DNA of 12,901 nucleotides. Origin: an uncultured bacterium. Its GTDB lineage: Bacteria > Planctomycetota > Phycisphaerae > Sedimentisphaerales > Anaerobacaceae. The translations under genes were made by a program, and so were the position numbers. Below the pieces are notes generated by a model. The model did no database searches. It was not told where the DNA came from and worked only from the letters and a program-made list of their open reading frames with translations. Location: assembly GCA_913009865.1 (NCBI GenBank), contig CAJVYK010000044.1, forward strand, positions 1-12,901, read 5' to 3'. Of this stretch, positions 5,853 through 12,057 are shown piece by piece. Position 1 is the stretch's first letter. Each line of letters starts with the position of its first letter.

Positions 5853-6079
5853 TTTATCAGCTCACCTATCGCTAAATCAAATTGACTTTTATGATCTTCG
5901 CAAAGGTACAATGCCTCATTCTTGACATCGTCGAAGACTTGATAAAAGCCGCGGCCTATAGAGCAAAAACAACACGAGTTAAAAATATCAGCTTGTTGCT
6001 GCGTTGTGGTTTCGATAACTTTGCCGACACTATCACGGCGATCATACGCCACGTCTTTTATGTGTTTAACTGCTCTCAT
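5849..6079 (-). CDS. Small zinc-knuckle-like protein (76 aa)
   Basis: Starts with ATGA overlapping the previous stop. A basic N-terminus (MRAVKHIKDVAYDRRD) leads to C36-x2-C39 and, twenty residues on, C60-x2-H63, a spacing compatible with one zinc-binding site of the CCCH type. Cys37 is an extra cysteine. The tail is acidic/helical. Nucleic-acid or protein binding is possible; no enzyme motif is present. Its coupling to beta-rich structural genes on both sides suggests a minor virion or assembly protein, but this is context only. Confidence 0.7.
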   Translation of the reverse strand: MRAVKHIKDVAYDRRDSVGKVIETTTQQQADIFNSCCFCSIGRGFYQVFDDVKNEALYLCEDHKSQFDLAIGELIK

Positions 6080-6441
6080 ATTTCGTAGCCGTGAATAAAT
6101 CCTCTTGCTTCACCAGTTGCTGCATCAATTACAATTTTAACTTTGTAGCCCGCCGGTATCTTGACCGGGTAAATAAAATCGTGCGAATAGCCAAAGCGAT
6201 CGTAGCAATATAAAATGTTGTACTGAGTGGCATCAGCCGCATCAGTCACCTGAATATATCCCCAAACAGACGCTCCGTTAACGCCAAACAAATTGGCTGC
6301 TGTGAGATAGAAACTTTTACCCGCCGTTACAGTATGCAATATAGTCGAGCCGGCATTGGTTTGCGTTCCCGATTTTGTTATTTGCGTTCCCGTATCACCG
6401 TTCAGGGTTCGGGTATTCAGTTGTCCACCACCGCTAAGCAT
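6076..6441 (-). CDS. Beta-sandwich-like structural protein (121 aa)
   Basis: The start lies directly after the TAA of the upstream gene. The N-terminal 28 residues are Gly/Thr-rich and flexible (LSGGGQLNTRTLNGDTG). The rest alternates strands: TILHTVTAGKSFYLTAANLFG, ASVWGYIQVTD, QYNILYCYDRFG, HDFIYPVKIPAGYKVKIVID, then EARGFIHGYEI. This reads as a small jelly-roll-type domain, similar in feel to decoration, fibre or penton domains of viruses. There is no membrane segment. Together with its neighbours it is likely part of the vertex apparatus. The fold is inferred from the strand pattern. Confidence 0.75.
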   Translation of the reverse strand: MLSGGGQLNTRTLNGDTGTQITKSGTQTNAGSTILHTVTAGKSFYLTAANLFGVNGASVWGYIQVTDAADATQYNILYCYDRFGYSHDFIYPVKIPAGYKVKIVIDAATGEARGFIHGYEI

Positions 6442-7107
6442 TTACCACTCTCCTATACCGATAATTTGGCCGGATGAAGCCGAAACGGCATAAAAATCAC
6501 CGCGATAATCATCTATCGTCACAGCCTGCCCTGGCTGCAATTCAAATGCCCACTTGCCAGAACCGCCAATAGTTAAGTCGCTGTCAAAGCCTAAAAAGAT
6601 AACATCGGTGTTTGTCGATAAAGCCTGTATCGAGATCGCTTTGCGAGTAGCGTTTTCACCCCAGACAATACCTGATGTCGTTTGAGGCACAACTACGGCA
6701 TCATAACCTTCGAAAGTCGTATCGCCCCGCAGCTCGTCTCTGATAGACGCCAGGTCATCAACAAGGCCAGGCCGGTTGTCAATCACCGAAAACAGATCCG
6801 GATCGCTAAAGCCGTGCAGAATAGTCATAGTACCGGCCTGGCCTGCCGGCGTGGTGATGTAAAGAGCTTCGTGAGCTACGAGGAAGCCAAGACCCTTGAC
6901 TAATTTGTGGGCCGGATTGTTCTGATCGTTTATTTTGATATTGATATAGATTTCATTGTCCGGCGCGTGCAGTACATAAAAAAGATTGCCGGCTAAGCTG
7001 TATTGGCGGTCCGTGGCTGCGTCCGATAAATCAATATCTAACGAGTGCAGTGCCCTTGTTAGAGCTCGGGTTTTTTCGAGCTGCTGCTGGAATTTTAAGT
7101 TGGTCAT
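6442..7107 (-). CDS. Beta-rich structural protein, vertex/spike candidate (paralogue of 4820-5425)
   Basis: A 221-residue protein. A short N-terminal helix (FQQQLEKTRALTRALHSL) is followed by module 1 with LDIDLSDAATDRQYSLAG, FYVLHAP, INIKIN, KLVKGLGF and LYITTPAGQAGTMTILHG. A helical linker (RPGLVDDLASIRDELRGD) leads to module 2: KAISIQALSTNTDVIFLGF, FELQPGQAVTIDDYRGDFYAV and the end QIIGIGEW. The order of motifs parallels that of the 201-residue protein at 4820-5425, so one probably arose by duplication. It is the longest beta-rich protein after the capsid protein and is a candidate penton or spike base. Confidence 0.75.
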   Translation of the reverse strand: MTNLKFQQQLEKTRALTRALHSLDIDLSDAATDRQYSLAGNLFYVLHAPDNEIYINIKINDQNNPAHKLVKGLGFLVAHEALYITTPAGQAGTMTILHGFSDPDLFSVIDNRPGLVDDLASIRDELRGDTTFEGYDAVVVPQTTSGIVWGENATRKAISIQALSTNTDVIFLGFDSDLTIGGSGKWAFELQPGQAVTIDDYRGDFYAVSASSGQIIGIGEW

Positions 7108-7649
7108 TTTTTCGCCAATAAATATGCAATCAACGCCACTACACCTACAACAACAACTGAACCGCCTGCGGCTTGACGCCCTGTAATCCTGGCCGGCTCA
7201 CGGTCGGCGTCCGGCTTTTTCTGCCAGAACATCATCCAGTCCGGTATCTGGTATGCCGCCTGCTGGCCGCGTGGAGCTTTTTCCCTGATGTCATAATTGA
7301 CTACAGTTTCGCCCTGGGTATTGATAACTTCCGGTTTTGGCGTAAGGCCGAGTTTTTGCAGCATCAAACTGTTTAAGCTCTGCCCTATGCCTTTGCCGAT
7401 TCCGCCGACAAATTTTTCCGAAGTAACTCCCTGATATGTTTTTTGGAACGGACTCTTAATTCCAGTCCATATTTTATCCAAGAAGGATTGCTTTGCCGGC
7501 GTTGCAACGGAAAAGGCCGGCACACCGATCGGCTCCGACAAAAAAGCATCGGCGAAGGGAGCAAAGTCGGCCGGCGTCGGTGCGGATATATTCTGATTGC
7601 CCCAGAGTAAACTGTGGAGCTGTCCCTGAGCTTCTAATTCAGTCGCCAT
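7104..7649 (-). CDS. Virion membrane protein with C-terminal anchor (181 aa)
   Basis: The stop overlaps the next gene's start as ATGA. The N-terminal half is Ala/Pro-rich and weakly structured (ISAPTPADFAPFADAFL). Residues about 58-95 contain an amphipathic Gly-rich part (FVGGIGKGIGQSLNSLM). After a soluble, charged stretch ending DREPARITGRQ comes a C-terminal TM at about 162-179 (VVVVGVVALIAYLL) with the tail AKK. A tail-anchored protein in this cluster most likely sits in the viral membrane facing the DNA or the capsid. I recognise no family. Confidence 0.75.
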   Translation of the reverse strand: MATELEAQGQLHSLLWGNQNISAPTPADFAPFADAFLSEPIGVPAFSVATPAKQSFLDKIWTGIKSPFQKTYQGVTSEKFVGGIGKGIGQSLNSLMLQKLGLTPKPEVINTQGETVVNYDIREKAPRGQQAAYQIPDWMMFWQKKPDADREPARITGRQAAGGSVVVVGVVALIAYLLAKK

Positions 7650-7876
7650 AATTTTATCTTTCCAGTTAAAACTAAAAATAACAATCCAATCCCTGCGTAC
7701 ATCAAGTAATTATTCGGCTTGCCGGCAGGCGGTTTTTGCTGCTGAACGTAAACGGTCTGAGCACCCTGCTGCTGCCGTTTGGCAATAGCGTCCTGCAGCA
7801 GCTCGATAGTTTTTTTCTGCTGCTGAAAAATATCGGTCTCTGTCGCTGTCGCTGTATCTGTATTTTCCTCAGCCAT
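7634..7876 (-). CDS. Small tail-anchored membrane protein (80 aa)
   Basis: I start at ATG 7876, preceded by AGAGG with a 6-nt gap, rather than at an upstream TTG. Residues 1-15 are Thr/Glu-rich, about 16-40 a Gln-rich amphipathic helix (DIFQQQKKTIELLQDAIAKRQQQ), then a Gln/Pro linker, and a TM at about 57-71 (YLMYAGIGLLFLVL) with a short basic tail, GKIKLWRLN. It overlaps the following gene by 16 nt. Size and layout match the small membrane proteins of lipid-containing icosahedral phages. Confidence 0.75.
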   Translation of the reverse strand: MAEENTDTATATETDIFQQQKKTIELLQDAIAKRQQQGAQTVYVQQQKPPAGKPNNYLMYAGIGLLFLVLTGKIKLWRLN

Positions 7877-7878
7877 AA

Positions 7879-8232
7879 TCAACCTCTAACAAAATCATCG
7901 ATTGCGCTATTGATTCTATCGACAACGCTGTACTCTTTTGCCGCCGGCAGCTCAAAGACTTTCGGCTGGGACGCTTTTGCGTCACGCTCAGCTAATAAGT
8001 TCGATAGCGTCTTGATTGTGCTGCTCTGTGCCTGCATTTCCATTTGCTTTTTATTTATCTGCTCGAAGTATTCGCCGGCCTCAAGATCCCGCTGCAATTG
8101 CCTTTGCTGCATTTTCTTGGCTTCATCTTGAGCTCCGTGTTGCGCTTTTCTCTGCTGGTCGGACATATAAACTGCAGTTCCAGTACCCAAAGCTGCTGCG
8201 ATTATCAATGCCGTACCAGTTTCGATACCCAT
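7879..8232 (-). CDS. N-terminally anchored coiled-coil membrane protein (117 aa)
   Basis: ATG 8232 follows AAAAGGG. An N-terminal TM at about 7-22 (TALIIAAALGTGTAVYM) is followed by a long polar helix rich in Gln, Lys and Glu (residues about 24-85), which should form a coiled coil. A short C-terminal part ends SVVDRINSAIDDFVRG. The layout resembles membrane-piercing or genome-delivery proteins and stalk proteins of membrane-containing phages, but no specific family is recognised. It overlaps the upstream gene by 28 nt. Confidence 0.75.
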   Translation of the reverse strand: MGIETGTALIIAAALGTGTAVYMSDQQRKAQHGAQDEAKKMQQRQLQRDLEAGEYFEQINKKQMEMQAQSSTIKTLSNLLAERDAKASQPKVFELPAAKEYSVVDRINSAIDDFVRG

Positions 8233-8525
8233 TTTTGACCCTTTTCACTGAAAACAGAAACCGGTTTTTTGAATTGCCGTAACTGTTTCATCATTACCCG
8301 ATAATTTTCCCGGCGATCACCAACGCCGGCTACGACTATAAAAACTATCTTGTCCGGCTGTTCGTCCCAAACCGCAAAGCCGGTTATATTACCCTTCTCA
8401 TCAAATCTTACTTTCGTAGTATCTTGATACTTTTCAAAGAACGCCTCAATTGCCTCATCAGTGAACGGCTCAAAACTCTTATGATGTTTTCTTGCAAACT
8501 CGATCAATTGATTGATCGCTATCAT
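8205..8525 (-). CDS. Small soluble hypothetical protein, weakly GNAT-like (106 aa)
   Basis: Coupled to the lipoprotein gene by an ATGA overlap. It is soluble, with helix IAINQLIEFARKHHKSFEPFTDEAIEAFF-type sequence at the start, then strands VRFDEKGNITGFAVW and KIVFIVVAGVGDRRENYRVM, and a basic C-terminus. The 'internal strand, turn, GFAVW, then IVFIVVAGVG' pattern recalls small acetyltransferase-like phage proteins, but the acetyl-CoA P-loop (Q/RxxGxG/A) is not clear, so activity is doubtful. The only enzyme-like protein in the structural block besides the ATPase, it could be an assembly factor. Confidence 0.7.
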   Translation of the reverse strand: MIAINQLIEFARKHHKSFEPFTDEAIEAFFEKYQDTTKVRFDEKGNITGFAVWDEQPDKIVFIVVAGVGDRRENYRVMMKQLRQFKKPVSVFSEKGQKWVSKLVRH

Positions 8526-8965
8526 TTTTTCTTGAGTTTCCTTGCAAGTCGCTTGCCAAGCTCAGTTCCAATTTCCCCTGGCGTTTTTGGCCCAAATGGA
8601 ATATCAGCCACAGCTTGAGTTAATTTAAGAGATGTAACAAATTCATCAGCTGGCGTTGCAACAAGAAGAAGCACAGAATCTACATAAGTGCTCGTATCTT
8701 CTCTTTGGCCCTTTGTTATTGTCCCATCAACTATCAAATCCGGCGAATCGTTGACATCGACGATATGAAGACCGGCTTCCTGCAGCTCCACAACCAGCGT
8801 TGCTCTTATCATTTGTGCAGTCGCCGGACTATCGGCGGCAAATTCCCTTATCGCTACGCTGCTGTTTGGCTTGATAGGGATTCGCACCGGCGTTGCTCGA
8901 TATGAAGGCCCGCAGCCCCCTATCGCTATCACAGCCAACAAACTGATCAACATTACCCTTTTCAT
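8522..8965 (-). CDS. Predicted lipoprotein (147 aa)
   Basis: I start at ATG 8965, which follows AAAGGACG; a start 14 codons upstream would fall within the post-capsid hairpin. The N-terminus is a standard lipoprotein signal: MKRVMLISLLAVIAIGGC with Cys18 as the lipidated residue, followed by GPSYRATP. The mature part (SVAIREFAADSPATAQMIRATLVVELQEAGLHIVDV... DLIVDGTITKG) is a small alpha/beta domain resembling bacterial outer-membrane-type lipoproteins that assemble envelope complexes. For a virus it could be made in the lysogen (exclusion of other viruses at the envelope) or during infection. It is the first gene after the capsid gene. Confidence 0.85.
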   Translation of the reverse strand: MKRVMLISLLAVIAIGGCGPSYRATPVRIPIKPNSSVAIREFAADSPATAQMIRATLVVELQEAGLHIVDVNDSPDLIVDGTITKGQREDTSTYVDSVLLLVATPADEFVTSLKLTQAVADIPFGPKTPGEIGTELGKRLARKLKKK

Positions 8966-8978
8966 AGTTCGTCCTTTC

Positions 8979-9024
8979 AAAAAAACCGTGCAATTTTGCC
9001 CGGGCACCCGGGCCCAGGCAAAAT
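8979..9024 (-). terminator. Strong hairpin with T-run after the capsid gene
   Basis: On the minus strand 9013-9024 pairs with 8993-9004, 12 pairs including one G-T, around an 8-nt GC loop. Eight nt further comes a run of seven T (8979-8985). The gap between stem and T-run is long for a classic terminator. It may act as a leaky terminator that lowers expression of downstream genes relative to capsid protein, or as a 3' stabiliser of the capsid mRNA. Confidence 0.6.
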
Positions 9025-9034
9025 CTTACCGGTT

Positions 9035-10039
9035 TTATTTTACTGCTGCAAGGACGATTTCCTCGGGGAAAATGTTGATATAGTCGGTATTGCTGCCGGG
9101 ATTGTTGACGTCAAACTCGAATTCCAGACTGCTCATACCACGCGTAGCCAGCGATTCCATCAGTCGGCCGTCCGATGCCAGGTCCAGATAGTAGTAACCG
9201 TCCAGAACCTGTTCGAGATATTTGCGGTTCACGGTGTCGTTGGCAACCGGCGTTTCGAGCTCGGCGTCAAGGCGATTATCAAACTGGAGCTGCTCTGCAT
9301 TGAGAAGAGCAAATATCTTTGTGCCGCTTTTAAGCGTCATCTCGTTAAGAATCGAGTTTGACGGCACGCCGTTTCGGCTCGTCTTAATCAGAAAGCCGCG
9401 GTAGTAGTTGCCGACAGGTATATCTACCTGCAGGTTGCTCGAAGCTGCTGAAACCTGCTGCTGAATTGGTCGTTCCTTGAAATCGTTAAAGACCAAATCC
9501 GCCGGCACGTTCATCATCTCACAAGTCGAGACGTTGAGCTGAGCACTATTGACGGTAACTGTGCCGTCATAGTCATCGTCCATAATATCAGCGGCAGCTC
9601 CGAACGTTACGATCAAGGACAGCGTGGTTGCTCGCGAAGCGTCCAGCATCGTATCGATCGGCCGAAACGCTTTAGGCATTGCAAAATCAAGCCGTGCGTG
9701 CACTTCTACCGGCTCGCTGGCTATATCCGCAAAGCCAGCAGGCAGCGAATCGATCTTCGGCCTGGTACCGTAACGCATATGCGTCAAACGGTGAAGCGTC
9801 TCGAAGTCGATACTCTTGATAGTTTCCGAGCCGTCCCGAACAACCTCGATGCGCTTGATGAGCTGAGCCGGGCAGCTATCCTTCGGATTGCCGGCGGAAC
9901 CACCGGCCAGTGTAACAACAGCGTCCAGCCACAGACTCAGATGCCGCATAGCATAGTTACGCGGCAGCTCTAATGTCCGCACCTGATTTTCTGCGAAAGT
10001 TATAGCTGATAACTTTCGTTTGAATAATGTCATAGACAT
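9035..10039 (-). CDS. Major capsid protein, double-jelly-roll type
   Basis: A 334-residue, strand-rich protein without a membrane segment; AGGAAGG precedes ATG 10039. The N-terminal half (FKRKLSAITFAENQ, LELPRNYAMRHLSLWLDAVVTLAGG, QLIKRIEVVRDG) is the beta-barrel opening typical of PM2 P2-like capsid proteins. A middle segment (TTLSLIVTFGAA, VTVNSAQLNVST) ends the first barrel. The second holds NYYRGFLIKTS, ILNEMTLKSG, then GYYYLDLASDGRLMESLATRGMSSLEFEFDV and the final INIFPEEIVLAAV. Length fits DJR capsid proteins (about 270-400 residues). In the family, trimers form pseudo-hexagonal capsomers over an inner membrane. It is not HK97-like. Context (ATPase upstream, small TM proteins all around) supports the call, which rests on pattern rather than a search. 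Confidence 0.82.
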   Translation of the reverse strand: MSMTLFKRKLSAITFAENQVRTLELPRNYAMRHLSLWLDAVVTLAGGSAGNPKDSCPAQLIKRIEVVRDGSETIKSIDFETLHRLTHMRYGTRPKIDSLPAGFADIASEPVEVHARLDFAMPKAFRPIDTMLDASRATTLSLIVTFGAAADIMDDDYDGTVTVNSAQLNVSTCEMMNVPADLVFNDFKERPIQQQVSAASSNLQVDIPVGNYYRGFLIKTSRNGVPSNSILNEMTLKSGTKIFALLNAEQLQFDNRLDAELETPVANDTVNRKYLEQVLDGYYYLDLASDGRLMESLATRGMSSLEFEFDVNNPGSNTDYINIFPEEIVLAAVK

Positions 10040-10057
10040 AATGTTTCCTTCCTACTT

Positions 10058-10090
10058 AAAACTTTGACTTCCAACGAAAAACTTTGACTT
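10058..10090 (-). repeat. Direct repeat AAGTCAAAGTTTT (two copies, 20-nt period) in the capsid leader
   Basis: The 13-nt word occurs at 10078-10090 and 10058-10070, between the stop of the 41-residue gene and the ribosome site of the capsid gene. It may bind a regulator or be chance in an A/T-rich leader. Confidence 0.5.
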
Positions 10091-10107
10091 TCAGAGCAAG
10101 CTGCTGC

Positions 10108-10233
10108 TTATATTCTGAAATACGCTTTGAACCGATCCGGTACGAATCGGACCGCAAAAGCGATAATCGCTAACCCGATGGCCAGGTTTATTAGATACTG
10201 CAAACTCGGCATGTGAATTTTCGGCGTTGCCAT
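10108..10233 (-). CDS. 41-residue single-TM protein upstream of the capsid gene
   Basis: ATG 10233 is preceded by GAAAGGAG, near-perfect complement to 16S rRNA, spaced 8 nt. The protein has a short polar N-terminus (MATPKIHMPS), a TM at about 11-30 (LQYLINLAIGLAIIAFAVRF) and a basic C-terminal amphipathic end (VPDRFKAYFRI). It is the first gene after the promoter at 10339-10368 and directly precedes the capsid gene, so it is probably made in large amounts, as expected for an abundant viral membrane protein. It is too short for most gene finders. Confidence 0.8.
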   Translation of the reverse strand: MATPKIHMPSLQYLINLAIGLAIIAFAVRFVPDRFKAYFRI

Positions 10234-10261
10234 AACAAAAACTCCTTTCATAAATGTTGAC

Positions 10262-10303
10262 AAAAAAAAGGGCTTGCCCACAGCTTATTTTCCGTGGCAA
10301 GCC
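10262..10303 (-). terminator. Intrinsic terminator/attenuator before the capsid transcription unit
   Basis: On the minus strand GGCTTGCCAC (10294-10303) pairs with GTGGGCAAGCC (10271-10281), ten pairs with a one-nt bulge, followed directly by CTTTTTTTT. It lies downstream of a promoter at 10339-10368 and upstream of the 41-residue gene, so it would sit in that promoter's leader. It may stop early transcripts and act as an attenuator that must be bypassed for capsid synthesis. Confidence 0.75.
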
Positions 10304-10338
10304 TAAAGTTAAAATTCCAAATTTTCTTTCTATAGCCC

Positions 10339-10368
10339 AAAATAGCGACCTTCCCTGGGAGACGTCAA
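10339..10368 (-). promoter_or_regulatory. Candidate late promoter for the capsid operon
   Basis: TTGACG (10363-10368), an 18-nt spacer and TATTTT (10339-10344), preceded by an A/T tract that could act as an UP element. It begins about 9 nt after the stop of the winged-helix gene and points to the 41-residue gene and the capsid gene. The predicted start is near 10332, leaving a leader of about 100 nt with the terminator-like hairpin inside. Confidence 0.5.
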
Positions 10369-10376
10369 GAAAAAAA

Positions 10377-10649
10377 TTAAAAAAAAGTTTCTTTAAATTC
10401 GCTTACCCGCCACAAGTGAACCGCCCTGCCGAATCTGTTTTTCGCTCTGCCGGCCTCAACAACTAACCCTTTGTCTCGCAGCTCTTTAACTCTGCCGCAA
10501 ACATAGTTTATCGGCCAGTTGAGATAATCAGCTATTCGCTGATTACAGCAGGCACCCAAAACATAGATCGCTTTGAGTACCTGCTTTTGCCTGGCTCCAA
10601 GGTGCGGCAATATCTCACTAAACGCTTGTAAGCTGGTATCCTGTAACAT
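10377..10649 (-). CDS. Winged-helix DNA-binding protein, putative viral regulator
   Basis: A 90-residue protein with a compact winged helix: helix 1 LGARQKQVLKAIYVLG (18-32), helix-turn-helix CCNQRIADYLNWPINYVCGRVKELRDKG (34-61), and a basic wing LVVEAGRAKNRFGRAVHLWRV (62-82). It resembles MarR/phage-type wHTH proteins that bind dyad operators. It lies immediately upstream of the candidate capsid promoter, so control of that promoter is the first hypothesis. Spacing to the upstream gene is 1 nt. Whether it activates or represses cannot be told. Confidence 0.82.
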   Translation of the reverse strand: MLQDTSLQAFSEILPHLGARQKQVLKAIYVLGACCNQRIADYLNWPINYVCGRVKELRDKGLVVEAGRAKNRFGRAVHLWRVSEFKETFF

Positions 10650-10650
10650 T

Positions 10651-10863
10651 TTAAATCTTCGCTTTGCCTTGCTTATACGCCAAAACTTTATCAGTTAATT
10701 TGCCCAGGTCGCACTGCAAAGTTTTCATTAAAACCTGTAAATCATCAAAGCCGAATTCGGTCTCTAATTGAAACTCCACAAACTCACGCGGGCTTACCCT
10801 GATTTTTCCTAACAGCTTTTCCCCTTCAATTTGTAACTGCTCAACTGTCATTATTCCTGCCAT
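10651..10863 (-). CDS. Hypothetical small protein (70 aa)
   Basis: ATG 10863 is preceded by GGAAGGG, located in the end of the ATPase gene; a second in-frame ATG four codons on (with AGGA) is possible. The protein is helical and acidic in the first half (MTVEQLQIEGEKLLGKI, PREFVEFQLETEFGFDDLQVLMKTL), with a basic end (AYKQGKAKI). No motif, cysteine pair or membrane segment is clear. It lies between the packaging ATPase and the regulator, so it may be a packaging accessory or part of the regulatory block. Confidence 0.7.
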   Translation of the reverse strand: MAGIMTVEQLQIEGEKLLGKIRVSPREFVEFQLETEFGFDDLQVLMKTLQCDLGKLTDKVLAYKQGKAKI

Positions 10864-10865
10864 TT

Positions 10866-11456
10866 TTACGCCCTTCCGATTTCTAACTGTTCGTTACCGT
10901 CCTGCCACTTCACAAATTCGTATTGTTTAAGGTCCGCAAATTTCTGGACTACATTTTCACCCAGCACCTGCCGAAAATACTCGATGTCCCGCGGCTCAGT
11001 CGTATTGAAAATATACATTTGTTTTGCCTGGCTGGTTATAAGCCGTGCGATTCCGTGCGGCCTCTGCGTTACGCCGATTAACGATATATCCCTGTGCCGG
11101 CCACGTTGTATAACCGACTGAAACGAATCGCCCAGGGATAAGCTGCTGCAAAAGCAATCGATTTCCTCGACTAAAAACGCCATATTGCCGCACTCCCAAA
11201 CCAGCTCACAAATCGACTCGAATTCCTGCACCGGCTTTAACGGCTGATACACGATCCGAAAATTCCTGCGATAAACCTTATGCCAAAACGGCTTGAGTTC
11301 CTGCAGGTTTTGTATAACTATACCGTCCTTATATTCGCCGAGCGTATCGTAGATAAGATACCGCCGGTGCCCTGCCATTAGTTTTTGGGCCAGGTAGCTT
11401 TTACCGCTGCCACGCTTTCCGAAAATCAGTTCAATTATCTTTTCAGACTTTGACAC
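10866..11456 (-). CDS. Genome-packaging ATPase of the FtsK/HerA (A32-like) superfamily
   Basis: A 196-residue protein from a GTG start (no other start fits before the P-loop). Walker A is GKRGSGKS (13-20). YDTLGEY (36-42) is the usual aspartate strand. Walker B is MAFLVEEID (92-100) with the catalytic Glu pair, followed by QRGRHRDISLIGVTQRP (117-133), which contains the arginine-rich segment and the sensor/Gln motif typical of HerA-FtsK ATPases. The length matches PM2/PRD1 P9-type packaging ATPases (about 200-230). In the family these drive viral DNA through a capsid vertex. Filamentous-phage Zot proteins share the core, but they carry a C-terminal TM and lie beside filamentous coat genes, absent here. 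It overlaps the upstream gene by 14 nt. Confidence 0.9.
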   Translation of the reverse strand: MSKSEKIIELIFGKRGSGKSYLAQKLMAGHRRYLIYDTLGEYKDGIVIQNLQELKPFWHKVYRRNFRIVYQPLKPVQEFESICELVWECGNMAFLVEEIDCFCSSLSLGDSFQSVIQRGRHRDISLIGVTQRPHGIARLITSQAKQMYIFNTTEPRDIEYFRQVLGENVVQKFADLKQYEFVKWQDGNEQLEIGRA

Positions 11457-12057
11457 TGGCCGCTTTCTTTACATCATCTACTGTCGGGTGAGCAGCAGAG
11501 GGGATCGGCCCGGCTGAAGTACGCGATCCCTTACTGCCTGCCACGGAGGACGTTGTTTTTTCTTTTCTCTTTTTTGCCAGGATTGCCAGCCGTGAATCTA
11601 CAATCTTAAAAGTCGAGCCGGCGAACATCAGCCAGACAAAAGCGATCTCCGGCACTTTGCCTGGAAAATAAAATTCGAGCAGTTGAGTAACTGGCAGGGC
11701 CAGCTCTTTGGCTTCTTTGTCGGCCAGCTCGAGTTCTTTGATCCCCTGAGTTTTCGACCAGAACGAAAACGGCATTTGTAGAATCGGGATCAGTGTTTCG
11801 TTGGCTTTTTGTGGCAGCCGGTTTACCCTGGATAGATCATCCGTGCCCCTCGGCCTGCCGGCCCCTGGCCGAGCTCCACCACGGCCATCTTTTGCCGGCT
11901 CACTTTCCGGTGTTGTTTGCGATTCGCCGGCAACATTATTTAGAGCCGCCTCGAACTCCGGCTTCGGCTCTTCGATTTTCGGCTGAGTTTTTTTGCTCTC
12001 AGCTTTGACCGGCTTCTTGATTTTCGTTTTCTTTTTCGTTGTTTTTTTCTTTGTCAT
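11443..12057 (-). CDS. Lys-rich protein with GARPGAGRPRG motif, putative DNA-binding packaging accessory
   Basis: A 204-residue protein. Residues 1-30 are almost all Lys/Thr/Pro (TKKKTTKKKTKIKKP), followed by an acidic Pro-rich linker. Residues 58-71 hold GRGGARPGAGRPRG, a motif seen at the N-terminus of many phage DNA-binding proteins, including small terminase subunits, and resembling an AT-hook. The central part (about 85-155) is helical with hydrophobic stretches (LALPVTQLLEFYFPG, EIAFVWLMFAGSTF). The tail is Ser/Lys-rich and disordered. Sited right before the ATPase, a role in DNA recognition or membrane-linked packaging is plausible, but no fold is recognised. Confidence 0.75.
   Translation of the reverse strand: MTKKKTTKKKTKIKKPVKAESKKTQPKIEEPKPEFEAALNNVAGESQTTPESEPAKDGRGGARPGAGRPRGTDDLSRVNRLPQKANETLIPILQMPFSFWSKTQGIKELELADKEAKELALPVTQLLEFYFPGKVPEIAFVWLMFAGSTFKIVDSRLAILAKKRKEKTTSSVAGSKGSRTSAGPIPSAAHPTVDDVKKAASVKV

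Noticed and set aside
9698..9973. Plus-strand open frame of 91 codons antisense to the capsid gene
   Set aside because: A shadow of the capsid gene with no ribosome site and no recognisable features.
10091..10300. 69-codon minus-strand frame upstream of the capsid gene
   Set aside because: It reads through the terminator hairpin; the 41-residue frame in the same DNA has a strong ribosome site and a clean TM segment.
10866..11456. Zot/filamentous-phage assembly ATPase
   Set aside because: No C-terminal membrane segment and no filamentous coat or gene III-like neighbours; a DJR-like capsid gene lies about 800 nt downstream.
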